A stretch of 17,656 nt of DNA from JBBRCX01 sp038204465 (lineage in GTDB: Bacteria; Planctomycetota; Phycisphaerae; Tepidisphaerales; Tepidisphaeraceae): assembly GCA_038204465.1 (NCBI GenBank), contig JBBRCX010000094.1, forward strand, positions 1-17,656, given 5' to 3'. Each line of letters opens with the position of its first letter. The first letter of the stretch is position 1. The notes below the pieces were generated by a model, which ran no database searches, was not told the origin of the DNA, and saw only the letters and a program-made list of their open reading frames with translations. The translations under genes were made by a program, and so were the position numbers. Below, piece after piece: positions 6,368 to 13,665 of the stretch.

Positions 6368-7240
6368 TCACCGCGCCGCCTTCAACCATTTGACGGCCGC
6401 TGGATGCTTTGCCCATGCGTCTCCCAATTCAACGGCACAGACAATGCCTTCATTCTGATCGCCGATCCCATAGTATCCGGGTAACTGCTCGGGCAGGTGC
6501 TTGCGCCCGCTCAAGTAATCCTCGGCAAAGCGATTCAACTCACGCGCCTCCGTCAGGGCGACACGCGCTTCGGAGTGATCACCGGCGAGAAATCGTTGCA
6601 GCACCCGACCCCAGGCGAACATCGCGCTGCCGTCGTCGTCGAACTGCTGCAAAAGCCGTTTCGCGTCATCCAGATGGTCCAACATCAAATAATGCCCCAG
6701 CAGAGTGTAACGAAGCCCCTGGTTGTCATTCGGATTCAGTTCCAACATTGCCTCAAGATGCTCGACCGCTTCGTTTACCCTTCCGGTCTTCGCCAGGAGC
6801 TGGCTCAGAAAGGCCCTGGCGCGCAGGTACGGACGGGTCTCAAGGACCCCCCAGAAGTATCCGCGGTTGTCATCGAAGAAATCCTTGCCCAAGTCTTCCT
6901 CGCCGACACGCACCGCCGCGCATACCTTTTCCATCAACTCTTCGCCGCCCTGCTTGCTCGCGCGGGCTACGATCAGCAGCGCGTCCACGCAGCGGGGGTC
7001 TAATTCGAGGGCCTGCTTCGCCAAATGCAGTGCCCGCTCGGGAGTCGCGGCCTCCAGCGCCCCGTACGCCAGGTCTTGTGCCGCAGACTTTGTGTCGCGC
7101 TGCCCGCCGAACATCGATTGCATCACCTGTTCCATTCCGAACTGCGATGCGATCTTCGGCAGAGCAGCTGTCGTGAATGCCTTCCTGCCCCGCAGCTTCT
7201 TCTCCTTCCGCTGCCAACGACGCTTTTCCTTGTCGTTCAC
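6368..7240 (-). CDS. TPR-containing protein, ST7-like
   Basis: From a GTG at 7240 (ribosome site AAGGAAGGA) the product has 290 residues. It begins with a very basic segment (NDKEKRRWQRKEKKLRGRK), then helical repeats. A TPR-like unit lies at about 49-82 (AYGALEAATPERALHLAKQALELDPR), and a stronger one at about 140-175 (ARAFLSQLLAKTGRVNEAVEHLEAMLELNPND). The stretch RGYFWGVLETRPYLRARAFL and LRYTLLGHYL are typical of bacterial TPR proteins related to ST7. The frame is open to 7345, but the upstream part lacks a ribosome site and resembles no family. Function is probably protein-protein interaction in the cytoplasm. It is divergent from the DUF6398 gene with about 100 bases between. Confidence 0.85.
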   Translation of the reverse strand: MNDKEKRRWQRKEKKLRGRKAFTTAALPKIASQFGMEQVMQSMFGGQRDTKSAAQDLAYGALEAATPERALHLAKQALELDPRCVDALLIVARASKQGGEELMEKVCAAVRVGEEDLGKDFFDDNRGYFWGVLETRPYLRARAFLSQLLAKTGRVNEAVEHLEAMLELNPNDNQGLRYTLLGHYLMLDHLDDAKRLLQQFDDDGSAMFAWGRVLQRFLAGDHSEARVALTEARELNRFAEDYLSGRKHLPEQLPGYYGIGDQNEGIVCAVELGDAWAKHPAAVKWLKAAR

Positions 7241-7344
7241 GGGTCCTTCCTTTCCACAGCGTGCGTGCGGGGGTTTGTGGCCGATTTGTGCCGATGGGGT
7301 TACGCGTTTCCACCGTCGAGCAATCTCGCTACGATGTTGAGACA

Positions 7345-7881
7345 ATGCCTCGCGGCCAATCTATACCGGCAAAGATACGCGGCGTCCACGACGCCATTGC
7401 TTCACTGATCGAATCATTTTGCGCGCAGCGATTGAATGCGGAGTACCGGGCCCACTGCCTCCGCTTGTTGGGCGTCTTGGCGCGGAAGCGACCGACACCC
7501 CTGGTAAACGGCAGACCGAATTCGTGGGCATGCGGAATTGTGCGCGCCATCGGATGGGTCAACTTCCTTGACGACTCGTCCCAGACGCCGCACGTCAAGT
7601 CGCGCGAGATCGACCAACACTTTGCCGTCTCGATGGCGACGGGCCAGGCTCGCAGCAAGCAGATTCGCGACCTGATGAAGATGCGTCCGTTCGATGTGGA
7701 ATGGAGTCTGGCGAGCAGGGTCGAGAGAAATCCACTGGCGTGGCTGATTCAGGTTAACGGGTTGATCGTGGACGCTCGTTCAATGCCGCACGAAGTGCAA
7801 GAAGAAGCGTTTTGTTTGGGGTTGATTCCGTTTGTGCCGGGAAATCAGCAGTGTTCCCACGGCGGCGAAGCCGCACGGTGA
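7345..7881 (+). CDS. DUF6398-type protein
   Basis: From ATG 7345 the product has 178 residues. Features are IRGVHDAIASLIESFCAQRL, ALARKRPTPLVNGRPNSWACGIV-type sequence at about 45-65, AIGWVNFLDDSSQTPHV, and FAVSMATGQARSKQIRDLM, which looks like a helix-turn-helix-like element followed by MRPFDVEWSL and LIQVNGLIVDARSMP. I recognise this as the DUF6398 family, whose members often carry SEC-C or similar appendages, but none is present here. The function is unknown. The frame is open to 7177, but that portion overlaps the divergent TPR gene. A TACGAT box at 7330-7335 and the absence of a ribosome site suggest a very short or absent leader. Confidence 0.8.
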   Translation: MPRGQSIPAKIRGVHDAIASLIESFCAQRLNAEYRAHCLRLLGVLARKRPTPLVNGRPNSWACGIVRAIGWVNFLDDSSQTPHVKSREIDQHFAVSMATGQARSKQIRDLMKMRPFDVEWSLASRVERNPLAWLIQVNGLIVDARSMPHEVQEEAFCLGLIPFVPGNQQCSHGGEAAR

Positions 7882-7949
7882 ACCCTACGCCTCCTGTGCC
7901 GAAGACAAAGCCACAGTTCAACCATCTCCCGGCCGCAATTCCCCCGTTC

Positions 7950-8012
7950 TCGGACTCCCACCGCCGTTTTCAGGCGGGAAAGGCGGTGGCAAAGGGCGGC
8001 AAAGGCGTCCGA
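7950..8012 (+). other. Nested inverted repeat upstream of the PKD-protein gene
   Basis: An outer pair TCGGAC (7950-7955) / GTCCGA (8007-8012) encloses a perfect inner pair CCACCGCC (7958-7965) / GGCGGTGG (7982-7989). It lies between the DUF6398 stop and the PKD gene start, in a 220-base gap without a gene. It is followed by AAAAATTC rather than a T-run. It may be a transcript-end structure or a 5' leader structure. Confidence 0.35.
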
Positions 8013-8101
8013 AAAATTCTTGTCTGAATCCGGTCCGATCGGTATTGACTGGCAACGTGGCCGATGGTTTGAGTGGTCACACACTCGAGAAGGAGAAGCC
8101 A

Positions 8102-8929
8102 TTGAGCACGTCACTTCGTCAATCGCGTTACGGATTCGGATGCCCGCTGATCGAGTCTTTGGAAGACCGCCGATTGTTTGCCCTCGCCGTGCCGACGGCG
8201 ACCCTCATTTCCCCGACGCCGATGCCGCCGGCCTCGGCCGCCTCCACCACGAGTGATACCACCGCCACCGCACCGGTCCTCACCGGCACAACGATTCATG
8301 CGATAACCGGCCAACCCTTCCGCGCCGTCATCGGCACGATTCGCGGCCTGCCGGCTCTGCCCAACGGGTACACCCTTCAGGGCGGGATCGATTGGGGCGA
8401 CGGGACCAAGCGTTCCGACGCCAAGTACGTCCGCCGGTCCGACGGGTCCATCGTCGTCCTGGGCGCTCACACTTACGCCGCCGTCGGAAGCAGCGACATC
8501 CAGGTGGTGGTGTCGGCAGTTCCGCCGCCCTGGTCCGAGGCGCCGGCGCGGCTCATCGGCTCGTTCCACGGCAAGGCCGACGTGATCGCCGCCAACGGCG
8601 GCGTCACCTTGAACGAAACCGCCGGCGTCGGCTTCACCGCCCGGCTCGGCTTCTTCCGCACCACGCGCGCGGCGTCCACCCTGCAGGCAGTGATCGACTG
8701 GGGTGACGGCACGCAGTCGGCCGCAAAGATTGTCCCGCTGCCCACCGCCGGCATCGTTCCCACCTACGCCGTTGACGGCGCGCACCGCTATGCCACCACC
8801 GCCAGCTACCTCGTTCACATTACCGTCTACTCCGCTTACCCCTCACCCACCCTCAGCCCAACCGCAACGACGACGCGCGGCACCCTCGTCGCCAAAATCG
8901 ACAGCGTCATCGACGTTCTGCCTCCCTGA
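8102..8929 (+). CDS. PKD-like domain surface protein with planctomycete LESLEDRR motif
   Basis: The preferred start is TTG at 8102, eight bases after an AAGGAG ribosome site; no ATG fits. The 275-residue product has LIESLEDRRLFA at residues 16-27, the N-terminal motif seen on many large planctomycete cell-surface proteins. Two PKD-like beta-sandwich repeats follow. Each has IDWGDGT and a closing GAH-x-Y (GAHTYAAVG, GAHRYATTA). A Pro/Thr/Ser/Ala-rich linker sits at about 30-60. The C-terminus ends in DSVIDVLPP after a TARG-like strand. The protein is short for this class and lacks a C-terminal anchor or dockerin. It probably sits at the cell surface or in the periplasm, with a structural or binding role. 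Confidence 0.8.
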   Translation: MSTSLRQSRYGFGCPLIESLEDRRLFALAVPTATLISPTPMPPASAASTTSDTTATAPVLTGTTIHAITGQPFRAVIGTIRGLPALPNGYTLQGGIDWGDGTKRSDAKYVRRSDGSIVVLGAHTYAAVGSSDIQVVVSAVPPPWSEAPARLIGSFHGKADVIAANGGVTLNETAGVGFTARLGFFRTTRAASTLQAVIDWGDGTQSAAKIVPLPTAGIVPTYAVDGAHRYATTASYLVHITVYSAYPSPTLSPTATTTRGTLVAKIDSVIDVLPP

Positions 8930-9070
8930 TGTGTGTTGATTTCGGCCCACTGACGAAAAGGGGGCGTCGGTTGCAAGTCGAGCGCATTTCCGAGGCGGCA
9001 AAACCATGAACTGGAAGCGATCCGCGCCCCAGCAACCTACCGCAAACACGACTCACACGTTTCGCAGAAG

Positions 9071-9099
9071 GGCGTTTGTGTTGCCTTAACACAATCGCC
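9071..9099. terminator. Hairpin between convergent genes, possible bidirectional terminator
   Basis: The arms GGCGTTTGTGTT (9071-9082) and AACACAATCGCC (9088-9099) pair at 11 of 12 positions around a five-base loop. The hairpin lies between the PKD gene (plus) and the ASCH gene (minus, ending at 9171). No T-run follows on either strand, so the terminator call rests on position and stem quality. The gap 8930-9170 holds nothing else recognisable. Confidence 0.45.
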
Positions 9100-9170
9100 C
9101 GCAATCGACTGCAACACCCGCGACGCAGCCGAAGGGGATAGCCGGACAGGACGGCAGGATCAGTCGGCGA

Positions 9171-9588
9171 TCAGAACGGCGTGAACCACACCGGCTGAGG
9201 ATGGCCCTTGGGTTTACGAAAGCGCTTCGCGCGCTCGACATTCGCGAGATCCCACTGAAACATTCCCGTCGTCGCGCGGCGTGATTTTTTCGATGACCGC
9301 GCTCCCGACGATCACGCCGGTCGGCAACTCGTGGGGGAACAGCCGCAGGCCATTCGCCAGTTCGATCATCCACGGCGGCGGCGCGGTCCCCGCATCCGCG
9401 TTCGGCATCGCCAGATCGAGCGACCACGCCTTCCGCCCGGCCGCCTTCCGCCAATCGCCGCAGCCCGTGCTGGCGTAGAGGTAAAACCGCTCCCCAACGA
9501 TCCGCGTCGGCCGGCTGCGGTACTCCACCGTCTTGATCCCCCGCAGGATCAACTCGGCGTACGGCTGGCGGATGGAGAGGGCGCGCAT
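9171..9588 (-). pseudogene. ASCH-domain protein, frameshifted
   Basis: From ATG 9588 the product starts MRALSIRQPYAELILRGIKT, the typical ASCH/YqfB-type opening (SIRQPYA-LI--G-K--E-RS), followed by GERFYLYAST and LPTGVIVGSAVIEKITPRDDG. The original frame then becomes nonsense and stops at 9214. In the neighbouring frame the family's C-terminus continues at once: MFQWDLANVERAKRFRKPKG and HPQPVWFTPF, ending at 9171. One extra base at about 9264 (a GGGA/ATG junction) restores a single protein of about 138 residues. ASCH domains bind RNA or modified nucleosides in related proteins; the ligand here is unknown. The gene is divergent from the ATPase module. It may be a true mutation or an indel error. 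Confidence 0.85.
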
Positions 9589-9667
9589 GATGCCATCTCA
9601 TCGGCTCGATCCGGTCATGAAATGACGTGATCATGGCCGGAGCGTCCTAGCCGGCGATTGGGACGCA

Positions 9668-9676
9668 TGGTATGAA
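9668..9676 (+). promoter_or_regulatory. Possible extended -10 promoter of the ATPase gene
   Basis: TGG-TATGAA (9668-9676) fits an extended -10 element, with the ATG of the ATPase eight bases later and no ribosome site between. A leaderless transcript would start at about 9683-9685. No convincing -35 box is visible, which is tolerated with an extended -10. Confidence 0.35.
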
Positions 9677-9684
9677 ATCCCCCG

Positions 9685-11418
9685 ATGGAATCGCATTTTC
9701 GGCTAGAATCACTCAGCCTGCGAGGCTTCGGCCCATACTACAACACCGCGCGCTTGGAACTCCGGCCGATCACGGTACTTTGCGGGAAGAACGGGTCTGG
9801 AAAATCAACGTGGTTCAGAGCCCTCGACTTGCTCAGTGAATCGTTGAAACGCGAGGATTTCCCTTTCTCGTGGGAAGCGTCGATTAGCCATTCGGTGTCA
9901 GACATCGATATCACCAACGCGCGTCTCTACCTCAAAGGTGACCCCGAGAACCCCGCAGAAACGAAAGATGCGCTACCGGCGGGAACGATCGGCTTGGACG
10001 TCGTTACCGTGGCGGACTTCACCTGTCATCTGCCGCACGAGCGCCATGCCGACGGCAATGCCGTTGAGTCGATACTCTGGTCCGGCCTGATCCCGCAGGG
10101 CACCCACATCTCCCTTCGTTTTACGCATCCTCAGATCGCCAGCGACGACGAACCGACGCAACTTCACGACGAAGTCCGACTGATCGTTAACGGGCAGCAC
10201 CACCTCTGGTTCCATCGGCCGCTTGGTCAAAATGGCGAGTACCGTTTCGAGTGCTCCGGCTCGTTCAGCCGCGGCGGCTCCGTCGACGATTGGGCACTCT
10301 CGCCGGTGTCGAGCGTTGATCCACGTAAACTTGACGTCGAACCGTCGGACATGGATTGGAACCGGAAAGCGTGTCGAAACGCCATCGGCCTCATTCGCCA
10401 AGTGACTGCGGGCGCAACGGTAGGCGTCTTCCACCTCGCAGCCATCCGCCCCCTACAACAAGTTCAAGACGTGGCTTCGATCCGTTTCGATGAGAGCGAC
10501 GAAACTCGACGGCGGCGAGTCGAGGCGGAGCGACTGGCCCTCGAAACCCGTCACGTCGGCGAAGACGGCAGCAACGCGCTCCGACTGTTCCGAGAATTCG
10601 CTTACAACCGCATGATCCGAACAGTCGCGCCCGGCGACGCTGGGTCGCGGCCCGCCGCCGCAAAGCCGGACGGTAACGACTCCGTCGGCTACGTCTTTGA
10701 GGGATTCGTTTCACAATGGCTGGACAAGTTGCTGTCGATTCAGATCGGCCAGTATTCGGGCGCACGCGGCCCGAAGTCGCCAATCCTCGATCTCATTCAC
10801 GAAGACGCCGGTCCGGAACCGCTGGGCTACTTGGAGAGCAAGGCGCCACGTCCGGTTGATACGGTGCGCTCGGAGTCTGGGGAGCTCGATCCGGACGTTT
10901 CCTTTGAGCCAAGTGCGCTGGCCGTATTCGCGCACCGGTCCTTCGGATGGGAGCAACAACCGCCACCGCGCTTCAGCGCCGGTTTTCATCAGTTGTTCCC
11001 GATCATCGCGCAAGTCGGCCTCATGCAACGCCACGAAGCCCTCTTCCTGGAGAACCCCGAAGTGCATCTTCACCCCTCGCTTTAGGTCGAACTCACAGAG
11101 TTCCTCATGAAGCAGGCCGGTGAGGGACAAGGCCGAATCGTGGTGATCGAGACTCAGAGCGACATTGTCATCCGGCGCGTGTTGCGGGCCATGCTGGAAG
11201 AGGACCCTCGGTTTCCCGAGCGGGTTGCTCGAATCTACTTTTGCGCGTTGGAGCGCGTCGACGAGGATTTCGATCAGGCACGGATCGCCCCACTGGAAGT
11301 TGATACGGAAGGTCGTGTGAAAAACTGGCCCGCCGGTTTCCTGGATACAAGTCTCAGCGAATCACGGCGCTTGATGGACGTAATGTACGGTCCGCTGCCT
11401 GACTCGGATGGGAAGTAG
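9685..11418 (+). pseudogene. AAA/OLD-like ATPase with DUF3696 end, interrupted by an amber codon
   Basis: The N-terminus reads LESLSLRGFGPYYNTARLEL, RPITVLCGKNGSGKST with the Walker A at residues 34-42. The Walker B region is LFLENPEVHLHPSL (residues 453-466, catalytic Glu456). The next codon, TAG at 11083-11085, stands where relatives usually have Gln (CAG). The same frame continues VELTEFLMKQAGEGQGRIVV and IETQSDIVIRRV, then KNWPAGFLDTSLSESRRLMD, the DUF3696 end, to a stop at 11418. The complete protein would have 577 residues. The switch motif usually ETHS is ETQS here. Without readthrough the gene yields a 466-residue protein that keeps both Walker motifs but lacks the switch and C-terminal domain. 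Relatives are SMC/OLD-type ATPases found in defence and nucleic-acid systems. A second gene follows after three bases. Confidence 0.85.
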
Positions 11419-11421
11419 CTT

Positions 11422-11838
11422 ATGCCGTTCGACACCGACACCCGCACTTGGTCCGATGGTGACGTGGCGTACTTCTTCAAACTTCATTCCGACACCGCGG
11501 AGTGTGTCGGGTCTGGGACGTGCCGTTGCAAGGAAGACGGCGAAGAAGAATGGATTCAGAATTTTTGCGTTGAGGGCAAGAAGCGCCCGTGCATCATCCT
11601 TCAGAAGAACGGGCGGTGGTTCAGGGTGTGGAATGGCACCACGAAGTCCAAAACAGGGAGTCGCAGATTCCGAGTCTCACCGGACAAGCATCTGCGCGAG
11701 ATCACCGTTGCACTGGAAGTTCGTGCGATCGAGACGTCGCATGAGCGCCTCGCGGGGAAATGGTGCGGCGAAGTGAACAAGCTGCTACTTCAGGCTGCGT
11801 ACGACGAGACTATCCAGCTCAGGGCGCAGGAGAGGTGA
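11422..11838 (+). CDS. Small protein coupled to the ATPase; possibly MazF/PemK-like
   Basis: The 138-residue product starts three bases after the ATPase stop (TAG), so translation is probably coupled. I do not recognise the family firmly. Visible features: a Cys cluster GTCRCK (Cys34, Cys36) and Cys49, then GKKRPCIILQKNGRWFRVWN at 52-71, and ITVALEVRAIETSHERLAGKW at 94-114, followed by a C-terminal helix. The order of a RP-x-hh-hh strand, then a strand plus R-h-I-xxx-RL, followed by a helix resembles the SH3-like barrel of MazF/PemK toxins (RPALVV ... LDQIRTVDKRRL). Resemblance is partial; the usual GD-[IV]-W start is replaced by DGDVAYF. It is likely a partner or effector of the ATPase. Confidence is high that it is a gene, low on function. 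Confidence 0.75.
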   Translation: MPFDTDTRTWSDGDVAYFFKLHSDTAECVGSGTCRCKEDGEEEWIQNFCVEGKKRPCIILQKNGRWFRVWNGTTKSKTGSRRFRVSPDKHLREITVALEVRAIETSHERLAGKWCGEVNKLLLQAAYDETIQLRAQER

Positions 11839-11988
11839 GCTTTGATAGTCCCTACAGTTGGGGCAGGATAAGGGGGCTCACTCAAATCGATCGCGGAATC
11901 GTGCGAGCAGGCCAGCTCACCACCAACATCCAAGGCGGCGGTGCGTCGAACGCGGCTGGCATGAAGATCGCAGCGCATGGTTCCAACC

Positions 11989-12021
11989 GCAGGCGGGCGC
12001 GATCGTCTCGCGCCCGCCTGC
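11989..12021. terminator. Strong hairpin terminator between the ATPase module and hicAB
   Basis: A perfect 14-bp GC-rich stem, GCAGGCGGGCGCGA (11989-12002) / TCGCGCCCGCCTGC (12008-12021), closes a five-base loop and is followed on the plus strand by TTTCGGTTT. A further AACCG / CGGTT pair overlaps its outer flanks. It sits between convergent genes: the ATPase operon ends at 11838 and hicB (minus) ends at 12030. It probably stops transcription from both sides. Confidence 0.75.
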
Positions 12022-12029
12022 TTTCGGTT

Positions 12030-12248
12030 TCACGCCGCGACGACTTGCGATTGCGAGCGTGGCGGCGGGACGGGGTCGCCCAAGTCGCGGAGCGTTTGGA
12101 TGTGGCCGGCGATGGCTTCGCGGATGGAGTCGATCGCTTCGTCGCGCGTGCGGCCGGTGGAGACGCAGCCGGGCAAGTCGGGCACGTAGACGCTGAACGT
12201 GCCGTCGTCGGCGGGTTCGATGATGACGGTGTATTCCACGCGGATCAT
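12030..12248 (-). CDS. hicB: HicB-family antitoxin
   Basis: The 72-residue product reads YTVIIEPADDGTFSVYVPDL, PGCVSTGRTRDEAIDSIREA, the partial RNase-H-like fold of HicB antitoxins (PDLPG-x-STG motif). It lacks the C-terminal ribbon-helix-helix or HTH domain, so it is the short HicB form. Its start overlaps the hicA stop by four bases (ATGA at 12245-12248 on the minus strand), giving the usual toxin-first order. It neutralises HicA by direct binding. It is not clear whether this short form also represses the operon. Confidence 0.92.
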   Translation of the reverse strand: MIRVEYTVIIEPADDGTFSVYVPDLPGCVSTGRTRDEAIDSIREAIAGHIQTLRDLGDPVPPPRSQSQVVAA

Positions 12249-12436
12249 TTTAACCCCGCTTGCCGAAGAATCGAGCGCAAAGTGCCAGGGGCAACGTCAT
12301 GGGATAGCTTGCCACCAGCAGGCACGGTCACGAGGCCGGGTTGCGTCGGGTGTTTGTAGTGCAGGTGGCTGCCGGTGGTGCGGATGTGCTGCCAGCCGTC
12401 GTCGTGAAGTTGTTTGAGCAGGTCACGGTACTTCAT
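12245..12436 (-). CDS. hicA: HicA-family mRNA interferase toxin
   Basis: The 63-residue product matches HicA (YcfA): MKYRDLLKQLHDDGWQHIRT, then TGSHLHYKHP with the catalytic His24 of the GSH motif, and VPAGGKLSHDVAPGTLRSIL. The dsRBD-like fold cleaves mRNA during translation. The length is typical. It is the first gene of the pair and overlaps hicB. Upstream, 12437-12597 contains no gene; I see no clear promoter box or ribosome site there. Confidence 0.93.
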   Translation of the reverse strand: MKYRDLLKQLHDDGWQHIRTTGSHLHYKHPTQPGLVTVPAGGKLSHDVAPGTLRSILRQAGLK

Positions 12437-12597
12437 TGCATGGTGTGAAATGATGGTTGGAAGAAGTGAATGCCGGGCGGTATCTGCCAGCGTCGGATGG
12501 GAAGTACGAAATCAGTCGATCTATATCTGAAAAGCAAGCGCGGCTCGAAGTGCCCCGCTCGAATCCGATCGCGCTGATCGCGGCTTAAGCCCTGGCG

Positions 12598-13011
12598 CTA
12601 ACGCCTGTTACTGCTAGATGAGTTCAGTGCCACAGCATCCCGAACGAGGGCCCTCAACGCGGCCTGATTGATCTTCTCTCCCTCGTGAATGTCGATCGCG
12701 CGCCTGGTGTTCCCGTCAAGGCTCGAGTTGAACAATCCATCGGGGTCCTTCAACTTGGCCCCTCGAGCGAATGTCAGCTTCACCACTTGCTTGTAGGCCT
12801 CGCCCGTACAGACGATGCCCCCCCTCACCCCGTCGCAAGACCAGACAGGAGTTCCCCTCCACTTCCACTCCTCGACGATTCTCGCGTCGGCCTTCTGGAT
12901 GAGCGCGCGGACCTGGGCCAGCACCTTCCCTCGCCAACCCCCCAGCTCCTCGATTCGTCTGTCGATCAGTTCGGAGGCACGCTTGCCTTCGGCTGTCTCA
13001 TGCTTCTTCAC
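12598..13011 (-). CDS. DUF1801 domain protein
   Basis: The GTG start at 13011 is set by a good GGAGGT ribosome site about six bases upstream. The 137-residue product has ELIDRRIEELGGWRGKVLAQ, ALIQKADARIVEEWKWRGTP, VWSCDGVRGGIVCTGEAYKQ, VVKLTFARGAKLKDPDGLFN and RRAIDIHEGEKINQAALRAL. This is the DUF1801 / YdhG-like family, with an antiparallel beta fold and the ETH-W-G-P-type core (EEWKWRGTPVW). The biological role is unknown. It is transcribed in the same direction as hicAB but separated by 161 bases. Codon use and GC fit the neighbours. Confidence 0.9.
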   Translation of the reverse strand: MKKHETAEGKRASELIDRRIEELGGWRGKVLAQVRALIQKADARIVEEWKWRGTPVWSCDGVRGGIVCTGEAYKQVVKLTFARGAKLKDPDGLFNSSLDGNTRRAIDIHEGEKINQAALRALVRDAVALNSSSSNRR

Positions 13012-13490
13012 CGGTCACCTCCGAGGGTGCTTCAAACGGGCGTAGGACGCCCAACGCGGTGTGCGCGCGAAGCCTGCCGGTGCGGAGCGCGGCGGCAACT
13101 TCGCATAAGGGAAGTTCTGTAAACGTTTCTCCTCCATCGTCCATTCGCGGGCCATTCTACACCGATTTCACGCGTCGTGCTGGACCGGCCATTACCGTTC
13201 TGCTTCACCAAACCGAGCGCGACATCGATCAGCAAGCCGCCACCCAAGCCGCCCGCCGACTTCGCTGCCGCGATGAAGAAAAGCGGCAGGCGGCGAAGCA
13301 CTACGCCGCCTTCACGCCCGCATGCACGCTGTGCCATTTTCCCCTCGCGCCACTCAGTCCTGTGGAGTTCAAATCCTGCCACATGGTCGTCGTAAGTCCT
13401 GATATTTGACCAAGACTCCCGCCTTATTGGACCGCGCCATCCATCGCAGGTCGTTATTTAGAATTGAGTTATGTCCGCAGGGCTTCTGGC
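13012..13490. other. Gene-free stretch
   Basis: No frame here looks like a real protein on either strand. The only structure I can point to is AACTTC (13097-13102) / GAAGTT (13111-13116) around an eight-base spacer. A GTTCAAATCC near 13370 recalls a tRNA T-arm but has no matching stem. Confidence 0.5.
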
Positions 13491-13595
13491 GTGAGACTTC
13501 GTCTCGCTAATCGGGGCGACGAGACACCAATTGAACTTTTTGTGACCGGTGCGGCCGCCATTAACATCCAATATCTGAGCGGTGGCAGAACGTGA
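13491..13595 (+). pseudogene. Remnant with GD-x-TP-x-ELF motif
   Basis: The frame reads LRLANRGDETPIELFVTGAA, then AINIQYLSGGRT and TGA at 13593-13595. GDETPIELF matches GDKTPAELF in the small ORF at 4863-4967, and the DNA around it also aligns: ATC-GGGCGAC-AGAC-CCA, then GAACTTTT. A GTG at 13491 could open a 34-residue peptide, but no ribosome site precedes it. It is probably a stump of the same unnamed family. Confidence 0.4.
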
Positions 13596-13632
13596 CCTCT
13601 CCGGGGTCGCTGGAAAGCACCGGAGAACCGCT

Positions 13633-13660
13633 GAGTTTGAGTAATTGAGTTTGAGTAATT
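13633..13660. repeat. Tandem duplication of 14 bases
   Basis: GAGTTTGAGTAATT occurs twice in a row (13633-13646 and 13647-13660), just downstream of the MFS stop at 13666 on the opposite strand. It is AT-rich relative to its surroundings. No function is evident. Confidence 0.9.
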
Positions 13661-13665
13661 TAGCC

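Noticed and set aside
13355..13395. GTTCAAATCC resembling a tRNA T-arm
   Set aside because: The flanking bases do not form the T-stem (TGGAG against CCTGC) and no other arms are present.
13032..13409. Overlapping frames of 116 codons on both strands
   Set aside because: Neither shows a domain, plausible composition or ribosome site; they mirror each other in a GC-rich stretch.
650..13660. Integron cassette array with attC sites
   Set aside because: The mix of small cupin, VOC, DinB and DUF genes suggested it, but I found no recurring attC-like core sites and the gene orientations alternate.
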